DNA of 64,000 nucleotides from Clostridia bacterium (GTDB lineage Bacteria; Bacillota; DSM-521; Neomoorellales; Neomoorellaceae), in NCBI GenBank assembly GCA_030154265.1, contig JASKKH010000006.1:1-64000 (forward strand). Reading direction: 5' to 3'. Numbering within the stretch: the first letter of the stretch is position 1; each line of letters begins with the position of its first letter. The notes beneath the pieces are model-generated. The model saw only the letters and a list, made by a program, of their open reading frames with translations, was not told the DNA's origin and did not search any database. A program made the position numbers and the translations under genes. Positions 53,997 through 64,000 of the stretch are shown here, piece after piece.

Positions 53997-54674
53997 ATGT
54001 TTTATACAAGTAAAAAGCTTATTGGAATGCCCGTTGTGAGTTTAGCTGATGGCCATCAATTAGGACGTATTAAGCGTCTACTTATTGATCAGCAGAATAT
54101 GGTTATAGCAGCATTTAGCATTGATCGAAAAGGATGGTTTAAAGAACAACCTGTAATACCCTATAATCATGTTAAAAGTGTCGGTAATCACGCTGTTACA
54201 GTAGATCAAGCTAACGCTGTAGTTAAATTAAGCTCCCTACCAGAGTTAGATGCTTTAGCAAAACATCCTTTACCTCTGATGGGAGCTAAAGTGATAACTG
54301 AAGAAGGTACAATCTTGGGTACAGTTGATGATTTCCGTTTTGACCCAAAAAATGGTAAAATTCACTATTTAGATATTAAAAACGGTATATTACATGGAGC
54401 CAAATCTCTTGAAACCAGTCTGATTCTTACATGTGGCCGTGATGCTTTAATTGCAAGCGGTGATGCAGAAGCATCCTTACAAAAACCAAATAACTTACTT
54501 AGTAAGTTGCATGATACCTTTAATAATTTTAACCAAAAATTTAAAGGCGCCGAAAATATGTCTAGCAAGGTAACCAATAAAGTAACCAAAACCATTAATC
54601 ATTATTGGAACCAATTACCTTTTAAACAAAAGAAAGAAGATAATCCTCTATTTGAAGATGACAATAAGAATTAA
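53997..54674 (+). CDS. PRC-barrel domain protein
   Basis: A 225-residue protein with two PRC-barrel segments: residues 1-75 ([34 protein letters not shown]) and about 85-150 ([28 protein letters not shown]). The C-terminal 65 residues are hydrophilic and likely unstructured. PRC barrels bind other proteins or act in RNA and photosystem assembly; clostridial relatives are linked to sporulation and envelope. ATG at 53997 has GGGGAGG upstream. It is convergent with prs, overlapping its end by four bases. Confidence 0.75.
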   Translation: MFYTSKKLIGMPVVSLADGHQLGRIKRLLIDQQNMVIAAFSIDRKGWFKEQPVIPYNHVKSVGNHAVTVDQANAVVKLSSLPELDALAKHPLPLMGAKVITEEGTILGTVDDFRFDPKNGKIHYLDIKNGILHGAKSLETSLILTCGRDALIASGDAEASLQKPNNLLSKLHDTFNNFNQKFKGAENMSSKVTNKVTKTINHYWNQLPFKQKKEDNPLFEDDNKN

Positions 54675-55615
54675 TCAAAAAGCTTACTCACGGATAAATC
54701 TTCATGAATACGAATAATAGCTTCACCTAAAAGAGAGGCCACTGATAAAGATTTTATTTTTGGTATTTGTTTATTACAAATTGGTATGGTATTACAGACC
54801 ACAACTTCTTCAAATGGCGATTCCATAAGACGTTCACAAGCTGGGCCAGAAAGAACGGGATGGGTACAACATGCATAAACTGCTTTTGCCCCACGTTTTA
54901 ATAAAGCTTCAGCTCCTAGACAAATTGTCCCAGCTGTATCGATAAGGTCATCGATCATAATTACTGTTTTATTTTTAACATTACCTATCAGGTTCATAAT
55001 TTCAGCAACATTTGGAGCTGGACGTCGTTTATCAATAATGGCAAGTTCCGCTCCAACACGTTCTGCAAAATTACGAGCTCTAGTTACTCCACCTAAGTCT
55101 GGCGAAACAATTACTACCTCATCAAAGTTCTTGCTATTAAAATAATCAGCAAGAATAGGAACAGCCGTTAAATGATCAACTGGAATATCAAAGAAGCCCT
55201 GAATTGCTGCAGCATGTAAATCCATGGTTAAGACACGATCGGCTCCAGCAGCAGTTATTAGATTGGCAACCAACTTGGCCGAAATAGGCTCTCGCGCCCT
55301 AGTCTTACGCTCTTGACGGGCATAACCATAATAAGGTATGACTGCAGTTATACGCCTAGCGGAAGCCCTTTTTAAAGCATCAATCATGATTAAAATTTCC
55401 ATTAAATTGTCGTTCACCGGATTGCAAGTTGGTTGAATAACAAACACATCATCGCCACGAACACTTTCATTGATTTCTAAACTTATTTCACCATCACTAA
55501 AGCGTTTTACCCTAGATGCTCCCACGGGCACCCCTAAATAAGCCCCTATCTCTTGAACCAGTTTTGGATTAGCATTACCACCGAAAATTGTTAAACGTCC
55601 ATTATTTGATTCCAT
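54671..55615 (-). CDS. prs: Ribose-phosphate pyrophosphokinase
   Basis: Makes PRPP for nucleotide, His and Trp synthesis. The 314 residues contain [37 protein letters not shown], the metal site [16 protein letters not shown] and the PRPP loop [12 protein letters not shown]. Length standard. It follows glmU by about 110 bases, as in Bacillus. Confidence 0.97.
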   Translation of the reverse strand: MESNNGRLTIFGGNANPKLVQEIGAYLGVPVGASRVKRFSDGEISLEINESVRGDDVFVIQPTCNPVNDNLMEILIMIDALKRASARRITAVIPYYGYARQERKTRAREPISAKLVANLITAAGADRVLTMDLHAAAIQGFFDIPVDHLTAVPILADYFNSKNFDEVVIVSPDLGGVTRARNFAERVGAELAIIDKRRPAPNVAEIMNLIGNVKNKTVIMIDDLIDTAGTICLGAEALLKRGAKAVYACCTHPVLSGPACERLMESPFEEVVVCNTIPICNKQIPKIKSLSVASLLGEAIIRIHEDLSVSKLFD

Positions 55616-55726
55616 TTGTCTTATAATAACCTCCAGGCTTTAGAAGAAGTCTAACCCCCATTTATTCGCCTTTTTTATTCGCTGTTTTTCGGCTTTTTCC
55701 TTCCTTAATTCTACTTTAATTTACTT

Positions 55727-57076
55727 TTATTTCTTTCTACTTAAATTTTTTTGTTTCTCTCTAGCTATAGCTAATGAATTACTAGGCACGTCCTTGGTTA
55801 TTGTAGATCCTGCTCCAACCAATGCCCCCCCTCCAACCTTTACAGGAGCAACTAAATTGGCGTTACTTCCGATAAAAGCACCATCTCCTATTTGTGTTGG
55901 CCACTTTTTATTACCATCATAATTACAAGTAATAGTTCCCGCACCAATATTGACCTTCTTCCCTATATCTGCATCCCCTATATAACTAAGATGTGGAATT
56001 TTAGAACCTGTGCCAACAATCGAGGCTTTAATTTCCACAAAATCCCCAACCTTGACCTCTTTTTGTAAGACAGTTCCAGGTCTTAAATAAGCAAAAGGTC
56101 CAATTTCACAATCAGAACCAATTTCACTTTCTAAAACTACTGAGTTAATAATTTTACATCCTGTATCAACCTTACTATCACGAATGGTAGTACCTGGCCC
56201 CAATTGACAATGAGAGCTAATAGTTGTATTCCCTTCTATAAAAGTATTTGGATAGATAACGGTATCTGACCCAATAATTACTGTAGAGTCAATATAAGTT
56301 GTTTCAGGATCTATAATAGTTACTCCGCTAAGCATTAATTTGTTATTTATTCTTTCTCGCAAAATTTGACCCGCTATAGCCAATTGCGCTCTGTTATTTA
56401 CCCCCAAAACCTCTTCGGGTTCATTCGTTACTACCGATTCAGTAATTAGATTATGTTGACAACACATTGCTACTACATCAGTAAGATAATACTCTCCCTG
56501 ATCATTATCAGGCTTCAATTGTTCTAGAAATGTCCAGAGATAAGAAGTATCAAAACAATAAATACCAGTATTAATCTCATTAATTAGTTTTTGTTCCTCA
56601 CTAGCATCGCGTTCTTCAACAATTCCTTTTATCTTACCCTCAACATCACGAATAATACGACCATATCCTGTAGGATTATCTACTCTGGAAGTTAAAATAG
56701 TAACCGCAGCTTCTTTTTTTTGGTGATGTTGCAAAAGTTTTTCTAAAGTTTGAGACTTAATAAGGGGGGTATCACCACAAAGAACCAGTACTGTGGCAAC
56801 CGAACTAGCCTTTTCTCTAGCCTGAGCCAAAGCATGCCCGGTGCCTAATTGTTGTTCTTGTAATACATATATATTTTGCCGACCTAGGGTATCCACGACT
56901 AACTGAGCCTCATGTCCAACAACTATAATATTCTTATTAATACCAGCTGCCTCTGCTGCTTCTAAAACATGTTTAACCATAGGTTTTCCAGCCACTTGAT
57001 GCAATACCTTGGGTATGTCAGAATGCATCCTTTTTCCTTTACCAGCTGCCAATATGACAGCCGCTACTTCTGGCAT
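55727..57076 (-). CDS. glmU: Bifunctional GlmU (UDP-GlcNAc synthesis)
   Basis: Acetylates glucosamine-1-phosphate and forms UDP-GlcNAc for the cell wall. The 449 residues contain the uridyltransferase (about 1-230, [20 protein letters not shown]) and the left-handed beta-helix acetyltransferase (about 250-449, hexapeptide turns; [24 protein letters not shown]). ATG behind GGAGG. It follows a smaller nucleotidyltransferase gene by 20 bases. Confidence 0.97.
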   Translation of the reverse strand: MPEVAAVILAAGKGKRMHSDIPKVLHQVAGKPMVKHVLEAAEAAGINKNIIVVGHEAQLVVDTLGRQNIYVLQEQQLGTGHALAQAREKASSVATVLVLCGDTPLIKSQTLEKLLQHHQKKEAAVTILTSRVDNPTGYGRIIRDVEGKIKGIVEERDASEEQKLINEINTGIYCFDTSYLWTFLEQLKPDNDQGEYYLTDVVAMCCQHNLITESVVTNEPEEVLGVNNRAQLAIAGQILRERINNKLMLSGVTIIDPETTYIDSTVIIGSDTVIYPNTFIEGNTTISSHCQLGPGTTIRDSKVDTGCKIINSVVLESEIGSDCEIGPFAYLRPGTVLQKEVKVGDFVEIKASIVGTGSKIPHLSYIGDADIGKKVNIGAGTITCNYDGNKKWPTQIGDGAFIGSNANLVAPVKVGGGALVGAGSTITKDVPSNSLAIAREKQKNLSRKK

Positions 57077-57096
57077 TGTAATACCTCCAAAATGTC

Positions 57097-57813
57097 TTAT
57101 GATATAAGTGTTCTTCTGGCTAATTTCAGATCACTTTCTTTATCTATATCGATACCTATTTCCGGATACGGTGTAACAACCCCTACGCCCTTAACTCCTA
57201 AGAGACGGGAAAAATTCTCTTCTACATCTTCAATAGTTAATTGGCGTGTTAAAAATTTAATAATAAATTTTAACCCTATTAGATGACTTAATGCCAAAGG
57301 ACTTTTGCGTAACCTAACTAACTCTTGCCCTTTACTAGCACAATTAACTAAAGCCTCAGCCTTAATCAAAGCCATATTCCCACCAGTAAATGTTCCTTCC
57401 CTCAGCCGAACGTAGGTACGCTTAACCCCAGGGTAACTGGCTTCACTACGTTCCCGACTAACAATTGGATAATAAAAATCAGCTTGTTTTTTCGTACACC
57501 GAACTAAAAAATCCTGTACAGCTACAGGTTTTAATAAGGGTATATCAGCCGTAACCAGGAGTAGCCATTTCTTTTTGGGAAAAGCGGCTGCTCCATTCAA
57601 GGCGCTATCCACTGTTGTTTCCCCCGGCGGCATTAGTAAAGTATCTCTAGGAAGAATTGTAGCCAATTTTGAAGGACCAACAACAGCTATCCTTCTGATA
57701 CTTTTACAAGCCTTTAAAGCTTCAAGAACCCAAAGGATCATTGGTTTGGATCCAATTGGGGTTAGGGCCCGCTCTTCTTTATCACCAGCAAGGATAATGG
57801 CGTCTACCAACAT
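57097..57813 (-). CDS. MobA-like nucleotidyltransferase
   Basis: A 238-residue NTP-transferase with the nucleotide loop [20 protein letters not shown] at the N terminus and [19 protein letters not shown] holding the metal-binding Asp. The GxGxR loop of typical transferases is degenerate (AGDKEER). [11 protein letters not shown] and [15 protein letters not shown] complete the pattern. It lies between a GntR regulator and glmU and may act in cell-wall or cofactor sugar nucleotides. The family is conserved in Clostridia near glmU, but no substrate is known to me. Confidence 0.75.
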   Translation of the reverse strand: MLVDAIILAGDKEERALTPIGSKPMILWVLEALKACKSIRRIAVVGPSKLATILPRDTLLMPPGETTVDSALNGAAAFPKKKWLLLVTADIPLLKPVAVQDFLVRCTKKQADFYYPIVSRERSEASYPGVKRTYVRLREGTFTGGNMALIKAEALVNCASKGQELVRLRKSPLALSHLIGLKFIIKFLTRQLTIEDVEENFSRLLGVKGVGVVTPYPEIGIDIDKESDLKLARRTLIS

Positions 57814-57827
57814 CCTTTTCCCCTCTC

Positions 57828-58526
57828 TTAGGCTTTCTTGCCTTTATTTGAGCGCATTTCTTCCCTTATGGCCTCCATCATTCGATTCTCAGCATTCTCT
57901 ATGTGTTCCTGAGCAAGAGTTCGAGCTAAATCAACATTGCGCTCAGCAATAGCTTCAACTAAAAGTTTGTGTTCTTTTAAGGTTTCACGCATTCGCCCGG
58001 GAGCTCCCATAGAAATTTTTCTAAATCGTTGAATTTGTTCCCGTAAATTATTGATAATCTGAGCCAGGCGTTCATTACGGCTTGCACGGTAAAGTACGTC
58101 ATGAAACTGTGTATCAACTTCGACTAATTTTTCCAAATCATTATTTTCAGTACATTGGTTTACTTTTATTAACAGGTGTTCTAATTCTTCTAATTCCTCA
58201 TCAGTAATACGTTCACAAGCCAAGGCAGCAGCAAGGGACTCTAAAGCTGACCTAATTTCAAATACATCAGCAATATCCTTGGTTGATAAATCTGCTACAT
58301 AAGCCCCCTTACGCTGTATCATTACAACAAATCCTTCTAACTCTAATTTACGGATAGCTTCCCTAACAGGTGTACGACTAACCCCCAGTTCTTCTGCCAA
58401 CTGAACTTCCATAAGCCTTTCTCCAGCCTTTAGGTGACCATTAATAATCGCTTCCCTTAATGTTTCAAAAACTATTTCCCTTAAAGGTTTATAATTTCCC
58501 AGTTTGCCATTAAGCAAGTTCTTCAA
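57828..58526 (-). CDS. GntR family regulator (FadR/FCD type)
   Basis: A 232-residue regulator with an N-terminal winged HTH (about 15-75: EELGVSRTPVREAIRKLELE) and an all-helical FCD ligand domain (about 85-215) with the metal-binding pattern DTQFHDVLYR, and EHKLLVEAI and AQEHIENAENR. Ligands of this type are usually small acids. TTG start behind GAGGAGGG. It lies between ispE and the nucleotidyltransferase on the same strand. Target unknown; clostridia often keep it next to ispE. Confidence 0.88.
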   Translation of the reverse strand: MKNLLNGKLGNYKPLREIVFETLREAIINGHLKAGERLMEVQLAEELGVSRTPVREAIRKLELEGFVVMIQRKGAYVADLSTKDIADVFEIRSALESLAAALACERITDEELEELEHLLIKVNQCTENNDLEKLVEVDTQFHDVLYRASRNERLAQIINNLREQIQRFRKISMGAPGRMRETLKEHKLLVEAIAERNVDLARTLAQEHIENAENRMMEAIREEMRSNKGKKA

Positions 58527-58597
58527 TGTTTACCCTCCTCGCTAAAAATCAAACATCCGTTTAAAAAACATTCTTCTTGGCACAATGGGAAATACAG

Positions 58598-59455
58598 CTA
58601 TATAGTATAAGAAACGAAAGTTTCTGGATATATTTTTTTCATCCTTGTAGCTATTTGGTAAGCCGTATTTTTATCAGGCACTACTCCATAGACAGTAGGT
58701 CCACTCCCACACATAATGGCACACTCTGCACCCTCAGCTAAAAGCCTTGACTTAATGTCTTCTACTTCCGGGTAGATTCTACATGTAACAGCTTCTAAAC
58801 AATTACCCATGGAATGAAGAAGCTGCCCTCGATTTTTATTTTCCAAAGCCATGATGGCTTGTTTTTCTTCATTTAAACTTATAATTTCATGGTTAGGGCT
58901 TTCATCCCAACCTTTATATACATCTTTGGTACTCACTCCAAAAGGCGGTTTAACCAAGACCAACCACAGTCTCTGCGGAGATGGCAGTAATGAAAGTTTT
59001 TCTCCACGACTTCTACCTAATGCTGTCCCTCCAATAACACAAAACGGTACATCCGAGCCTAATTCAATCCCTATCTGAGCCAATTGCCCAGAAGTCAAAC
59101 CCAAGTTAAAAAAATAATTTAAACCCAGTAAAGTAGCAGCTGCATCACTGCTCCCTCCTGCCAAACCAGCTGCCACAGGAATTTCTTTTTTTAATGTAAT
59201 ACTAACACCAGGAAAACCATATCTTTGTTGTAGTAATGCTGCTGCCTGGTAAACAAGATTACTAGAATCCGCCTCTAAAGGTGCCCCTGATATTTGTAAA
59301 TGTATACCTTTGTAGTGCTTTTTTAAAATTAAAGTATCGTGTAAAGCAATGCTCTGAAAAATTGTACTAAGGTCATGAAACCCGTCTGTTCGTCGTCCAA
59401 GGACTCTTAATGTCAAGTTTATTTTCCCATAGGCCGGTACCGTTAAGATATTCAA
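58598..59455 (-). CDS. ispE: 4-diphosphocytidyl-2-C-methyl-D-erythritol kinase
   Basis: GHMP kinase of the non-mevalonate isoprenoid pathway. The 285 residues show AYGKINLTLRVLGRRTDGFHDL, the ATP loop PVAAGLAGGSSDAAAT (about 91-106) and the C-terminal MCGSGPTVYGVV. Length standard. It is the first gene of a run ispE-GntR-nucleotidyltransferase-glmU-prs. Confidence 0.96.
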   Translation of the reverse strand: MNILTVPAYGKINLTLRVLGRRTDGFHDLSTIFQSIALHDTLILKKHYKGIHLQISGAPLEADSSNLVYQAAALLQQRYGFPGVSITLKKEIPVAAGLAGGSSDAAATLLGLNYFFNLGLTSGQLAQIGIELGSDVPFCVIGGTALGRSRGEKLSLLPSPQRLWLVLVKPPFGVSTKDVYKGWDESPNHEIISLNEEKQAIMALENKNRGQLLHSMGNCLEAVTCRIYPEVEDIKSRLLAEGAECAIMCGSGPTVYGVVPDKNTAYQIATRMKKIYPETFVSYTI

Positions 59456-59596
59456 AAAACATCCTCCTTAAGAGAGACAAAGACCATGTTTTAAAAATTA
59501 TAAAAGATATTCACAAAAAGAAGGAGTAAAATTGAAAAAGATAGAATATTATTAAAAATAATTTATCTTTATCAAAATTCATAGGAGAATGAAAAA

Positions 59597-59878
59597 ATGA
59601 CTAAAAAAGTATTTCTAAAAAATATTATGGAAGATTGCGTTTGGGAACTTCTAGACTCTATTCTTTCTCAAGACCCTGAAGTCTGTAACTGTGAAATATG
59701 CCGGCATGATATAGTTGCGCTTGCCCTAAACGAGTTGCCTCCTCATTACGTAGTAAGGGAAAAAGGCGCCATCTACTCCAAGATAAGGATATTAGAAAAT
59801 CAGTACAGAACTGATATCTACCAGGAACTAACCAAAGCTCTTATAGCTGTAAAAAAAGCCCCTCGCCATAGGGACTGA
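59597..59878 (+). CDS. comFB: ComFB family protein
   Basis: A 93-residue protein of the late competence ComFB family: MEDCVWELLDSIL, the Cys cluster VCNCEICRHDIVALALNELPP (trimmed core CNCEICRHD; Cys 30, 32, 35) and PHYVVREKGAIYSK. Bacillus comFB is dispensable; cyanobacterial homologues bind cyclic dinucleotides, which might apply here. It is a plus-strand single gene whose stop directly abuts the response-regulator stop. Confidence 0.85.
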   Translation: MTKKVFLKNIMEDCVWELLDSILSQDPEVCNCEICRHDIVALALNELPPHYVVREKGAIYSKIRILENQYRTDIYQELTKALIAVKKAPRHRD

Positions 59879-60571
59879 CTAATCCTGAAATTTATAACCA
59901 ACCCCACGAACAGTAACAATATACTTAGGGTTACCTGGGTCATGTTCAATTTTTTCCCTTAAATGACGGATATGGACATCAATAGTTCGAGTATCGCCAT
60001 AATACTCCCCTTCCCATAACCGTTCTAACAAAGCTTCACGACTAAAAACTAGTCCTCTATTTTCTGCCATAAGGTTTAGTAATTGGTATTCCTTTAAAGT
60101 CAATTCAACTTGTTTACCTTTTACTTTCACAACATGACTAGCTTGATTAATTACTAAATCGCCTATAGTAATAATACCTTCATTGTTTTTTTGTTTCTCA
60201 ACAGTCCTTCTTAAAATAGCACGAACTCTCGCTACCAATTCACGCGGGCTAAAGGGCTTAGTTAAATAGTCGTCTGCACCTAACTCTAAACCCAAAACCC
60301 TATCCACTTCTTCCTTGCGAGCTGTTAACATTAGAATAGGCACTTCACTTTTAGCCCGAAGAGTACGACAAACTTCAAAACCATCTAATTTAGGTAACAT
60401 TACATCTAAAATAATAAGATCCGGCTTTTCAATGTCAGCTTTACTTAAAGCTGTATTACCATCTGCAGCCGTTACCACTTTAAAGCCTGCTTGTTCAAGG
60501 TTATAAGAAGCTAATTCAAGAATTGAAGGTTCATCATCTACAATGAGTATTTTTGGCAGTTTTGACACCAC
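59879..60571 (-). CDS. OmpR/PhoB-type response regulator
   Basis: A 230-residue two-component regulator. The receiver domain (about 6-120) has the acidic pair DDE, the phospho-acceptor in LDVMLPKLDG and LTKPFSPREL with the conserved Lys; the winged HTH (about 135-228) has LTLKEYQLLNLM, RTIDVHIRHLREKI and VRGVGYKF. It resembles PhoP/WalR most. No histidine kinase is adjacent on the same strand downstream, so it is orphaned in this window. GTG start. It is a candidate reader of the PhoP box at 29550. Confidence 0.9.
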   Translation of the reverse strand: MVSKLPKILIVDDEPSILELASYNLEQAGFKVVTAADGNTALSKADIEKPDLIILDVMLPKLDGFEVCRTLRAKSEVPILMLTARKEEVDRVLGLELGADDYLTKPFSPRELVARVRAILRRTVEKQKNNEGIITIGDLVINQASHVVKVKGKQVELTLKEYQLLNLMAENRGLVFSREALLERLWEGEYYGDTRTIDVHIRHLREKIEHDPGNPKYIVTVRGVGYKFQD

Positions 60572-60743
60572 CTTCTCCGCTTATTATACATTACATGTTT
60601 TAAAACCTGCAAGTATTACAGGGAGTTATAAACATTATGATAAAAGTTGAAACTAGATAAATAATTGATAATTAAAAAAATATAAAAACATAAGCGATTT
60701 TGAAATTAACCTTAAAGGAACCTTTTTTATTAAAGAACGTCTA

Positions 60744-60772
60744 TTGATATGTAAGGTTATCAAGGTTATTAT
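60744..60772 (+). promoter_or_regulatory. Promoter of the DUF4830 lipoprotein gene
   Basis: TTGATA (60744-60749) and TATTAT (60767-60772) with a 17-base spacer, about 60 bases before the ATG at 60833. Confidence 0.6.
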
Positions 60773-60832
60773 TTATAGAAGGCCATTATTATAACTTTTT
60801 AATGAAAGTTTATCTAAAAAGGAGAGAAATAC

Positions 60833-62143
60833 ATGCTCCGTCGTCTAGCTATTTTCTTTATGTTATTTTTAACCTTTTTTACTCTTAACGGCTGTACCCA
60901 AAAACCTGTTGTTGCTGCCTTTAAGGATTTTGAAGATCAAATCGTAGGACTTAATCTTTATGAGTCCCAACAAGAAAATGAAGAACCTCGCCAAATTGTA
61001 AATGTCAGCGACAAAAAAATTGTACAAGATTTATTAGAATTAATGGGACAACTACCTAAAACAAGTAACCCTCCTTCCCCTTGGTCTGGAGAAAAAAAAT
61101 CTCTGGTTTTTAAGTTCAGGCAAAAAGGGCAAATTGTAGCTAGTAAAAAATATCCATTCCTATATAAGGAAAAAGGGCCTGGTTATTTACAATTAGAGGA
61201 TGGTTGGCATCAGATATCACCTAAATTTATTACTTACTTTTTAACTTTGTCTCAGTATCCCGAGGCTTCTAGCCAAATTAATTCTACTGATGCAGCTTTT
61301 CTTAAAAAATATGGTTGGACCATTTTATATAAAATTAAAACCTATAATGGCCGTCTTCCAGATAAGATTATTCACGAATCTGGAGAATACCCAGTTTCCC
61401 TTTATTATGCTTATAACAACGAACTAAGTAAAGATATCGACCTTGACTTAACCCCTTACTTAGGTAAAAGTGTAACCGTTAACCTTTATAAAATAAAAGA
61501 ACCTTTACCGGCATTCATGAAGCCACGCCAAGACGCAAACAGAGCCGTCATTGTTAAGGATGGCGTAAATATAATAGGTGCATGGTTGGATGCTGGACGC
61601 CATAATGCTTTTGCCTGTTCACTTAAAGGTCGAAAGCTAGAAGATATTACAAATATGCCTTGGGGAGAATGGTTAGACCAATATATTAATCATGATAATC
61701 CTCAGGAAGAATTAATTAGCCAAATGGATCCAGAGGAAGTTATTAGAACCTATTATGAAGCTATCAACCACAAAGATTATCGAACTGCACATGCTTGTGA
61801 AACAAGAAAAAGGCTAATAGGATATCTATTCCGTAACATGGATAATAATAGACTCTATAATTATTCATATGATGTCAATGACGACAAGGAAATTAATAAT
61901 ATAAGTAGCGTTAAAATTATTAGAATACGCCCATATAATGAACCAAATTTTAGTAAGTCAACTAACAATAATCAACATCAACCTGAAAATAAATCAGATG
62001 TCAAAAAATATGTTGTTGAATTAGATGTAGAAGTCAAACAGTCCATAACTTACGACAGAGGTCATCAAATTAGATTTATTACTTTACGCCAAGAAACCCC
62101 TTCTACAGGTTGGCGCATTGACGGTATAAGTACAGGACCCTAA
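60833..62143 (+). CDS. DUF4830/DUF4829-type lipoprotein
   Basis: A 436-residue secreted lipoprotein: signal peptide with lipobox TLNGC (Cys about 21), a middle DUF4830-like region (about 160-225: FLKKYGWTILYKIKTYNG then PVSLYYAYNNEL and VTVNLYKIKEPLP), and a C-terminal DUF4829/NTF2-like part (about 300-430; DPEEVIRTYYEAINHKDYRT). Function unknown; such proteins occur in spore-forming Clostridia. GGAGAG precedes the ATG. It has its own promoter and terminator. Confidence 0.75.
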   Translation: MLRRLAIFFMLFLTFFTLNGCTQKPVVAAFKDFEDQIVGLNLYESQQENEEPRQIVNVSDKKIVQDLLELMGQLPKTSNPPSPWSGEKKSLVFKFRQKGQIVASKKYPFLYKEKGPGYLQLEDGWHQISPKFITYFLTLSQYPEASSQINSTDAAFLKKYGWTILYKIKTYNGRLPDKIIHESGEYPVSLYYAYNNELSKDIDLDLTPYLGKSVTVNLYKIKEPLPAFMKPRQDANRAVIVKDGVNIIGAWLDAGRHNAFACSLKGRKLEDITNMPWGEWLDQYINHDNPQEELISQMDPEEVIRTYYEAINHKDYRTAHACETRKRLIGYLFRNMDNNRLYNYSYDVNDDKEINNISSVKIIRIRPYNEPNFSKSTNNNQHQPENKSDVKKYVVELDVEVKQSITYDRGHQIRFITLRQETPSTGWRIDGISTGP

Positions 62144-62174
62144 AAGTAAAGCAAATTTGCTAGTAAAATATACC

Positions 62175-62216
62175 AAAAAAGAACACACTAAATACTTTTA
62201 TGGTGTGTTCTTTTTT
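62175..62216 (+). terminator. Terminator of the lipoprotein gene
   Basis: AAGAACACAC and GTGTGTTCTT pair perfectly across a 14-base loop, followed by TTTT (six T from the stem end). Confidence 0.85.
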
Positions 62217-62229
62217 GTAATATAATTCA

Positions 62230-62255
62230 AATAATAAAACAATTGTTTTATTATT
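62230..62255. repeat. 26-base perfect palindrome upstream of nifJ
   Basis: AATAATAAAAC-AATT-GTTTTATTATT is an uninterrupted perfect palindrome of 26 bases. It lies 13 bases after the terminator of the lipoprotein gene. Its dyad could be a protein site; pure AT content makes it less specific. Confidence 0.6.
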
Positions 62256-62277
62256 GCATTTTGAATAAGTTATTATC

Positions 62278-62307
62278 ACATTGTATTATGTATAATAAAT
62301 ACAATGT
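62278..62307. promoter_or_regulatory. Inverted repeat upstream of nifJ, operator candidate
   Basis: ACATTGTATT-N10-AATACAATGT, ten perfect pairs. It overlaps or touches the likely nifJ promoter (TTGACC at 62307-62312 with a weak -10 17 bases on). Not the Rex pattern. Confidence 0.55.
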
Positions 62308-62337
62308 TGACCTTTATCGTCCATAATGATAGAGTAA

Positions 62338-64000
<1,663 letters not shown>

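Noticed and set aside
62278-62307. Rex binding site before nifJ
   Set aside because: The arms do not fit the TTGTGA/TCACAA or TTGTTAA/TTAACAA patterns and the spacing is too long.

Overview
The window reads as a chromosomal segment of an AT-rich, anaerobic, endospore-forming member of the Firmicutes (class Clostridia; the gene mix resembles Peptococcaceae-like lineages, but no species can be named from sequence alone). Sporulation genes (spoIIE, spoVT, yabP, yabQ, a spoIID homologue), pyruvate:ferredoxin oxidoreductase, formate-tetrahydrofolate ligase, type III pantothenate kinase and frequent TTG start codons support this. No prophage, transposon, CRISPR array or rRNA operon was seen; two tRNA genes are present.

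Layout, low to high coordinates. (1) 225-5068: lysS and greA behind a near-perfect sigma-A promoter, then a three-gene operon (HTH regulator, a protein that databases label quinate dehydrogenase-like, and a homologue of cyanobacterial acyl-ACP reductase) with its own promoter and a palindromic candidate operator. (2) 5097-12999: a cofactor block with dus, coaX, DUF1284, bioY (BirA-type operator), birA, panD, panC, a DUF2520 protein likely to be the ketopantoate reductase PanG, folK and DUF763. (3) 13023-19678: a macro-domain gene and the replication/ribosome operon rpsF-ssb-rpsR-yybS-rplI-lonC-dnaB. (4) 19839-27820: CGGC protein, DUF951, HEAT protein, M18 aminopeptidase (possible ATT start), cvpA-like, panB, a small Pro-rich ORF, DUF441, comB, yqhV-like and an MFS exporter. 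(5) 27846-34682: phoU and pstB behind a four-repeat PhoP box, PAP2 phosphatase, folP, fhs, niaR and ndk. (6) 34676-54674: the classic origin-proximal Bacillus-like order ftsH, tilS, spoIIE, tRNAs, yabR, divIC, yabQ, yabP, rqcP, hup, mazG, spoVT, mfd, pth, ctc. (7) 54671-64000: prs, glmU, a nucleotidyltransferase, a GntR regulator, ispE, comFB, a response regulator, a DUF4830-type lipoprotein and the start of nifJ (cut by the window edge).

Nearly all genes lie on the minus strand. With the usual leading-strand bias this suggests that replication runs from high to low coordinates, so the origin would lie beyond base 64000. Blocks that flank oriC on opposite sides in B. subtilis (rpsF...dnaB, and prs...lysS) sit on one side here.

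Functionally the window couples translation and replication housekeeping with early sporulation and with an almost complete vitamin B5 route (panB, panG candidate, panC, panD, coaX), partial folate synthesis (folK, folP), biotin uptake with its repressor, and C1 entry (fhs). The most distinctive observations are the acyl-ACP-reductase-like operon, the 21-bp-spaced Spo0A-type promoter of spoIIE, two perfect DnaA boxes upstream of a divIC operon, an inverted repeat that could hide the spoIID ribosome binding site in read-through RNA, and the PhoP box before an orphan pstB-phoU pair.
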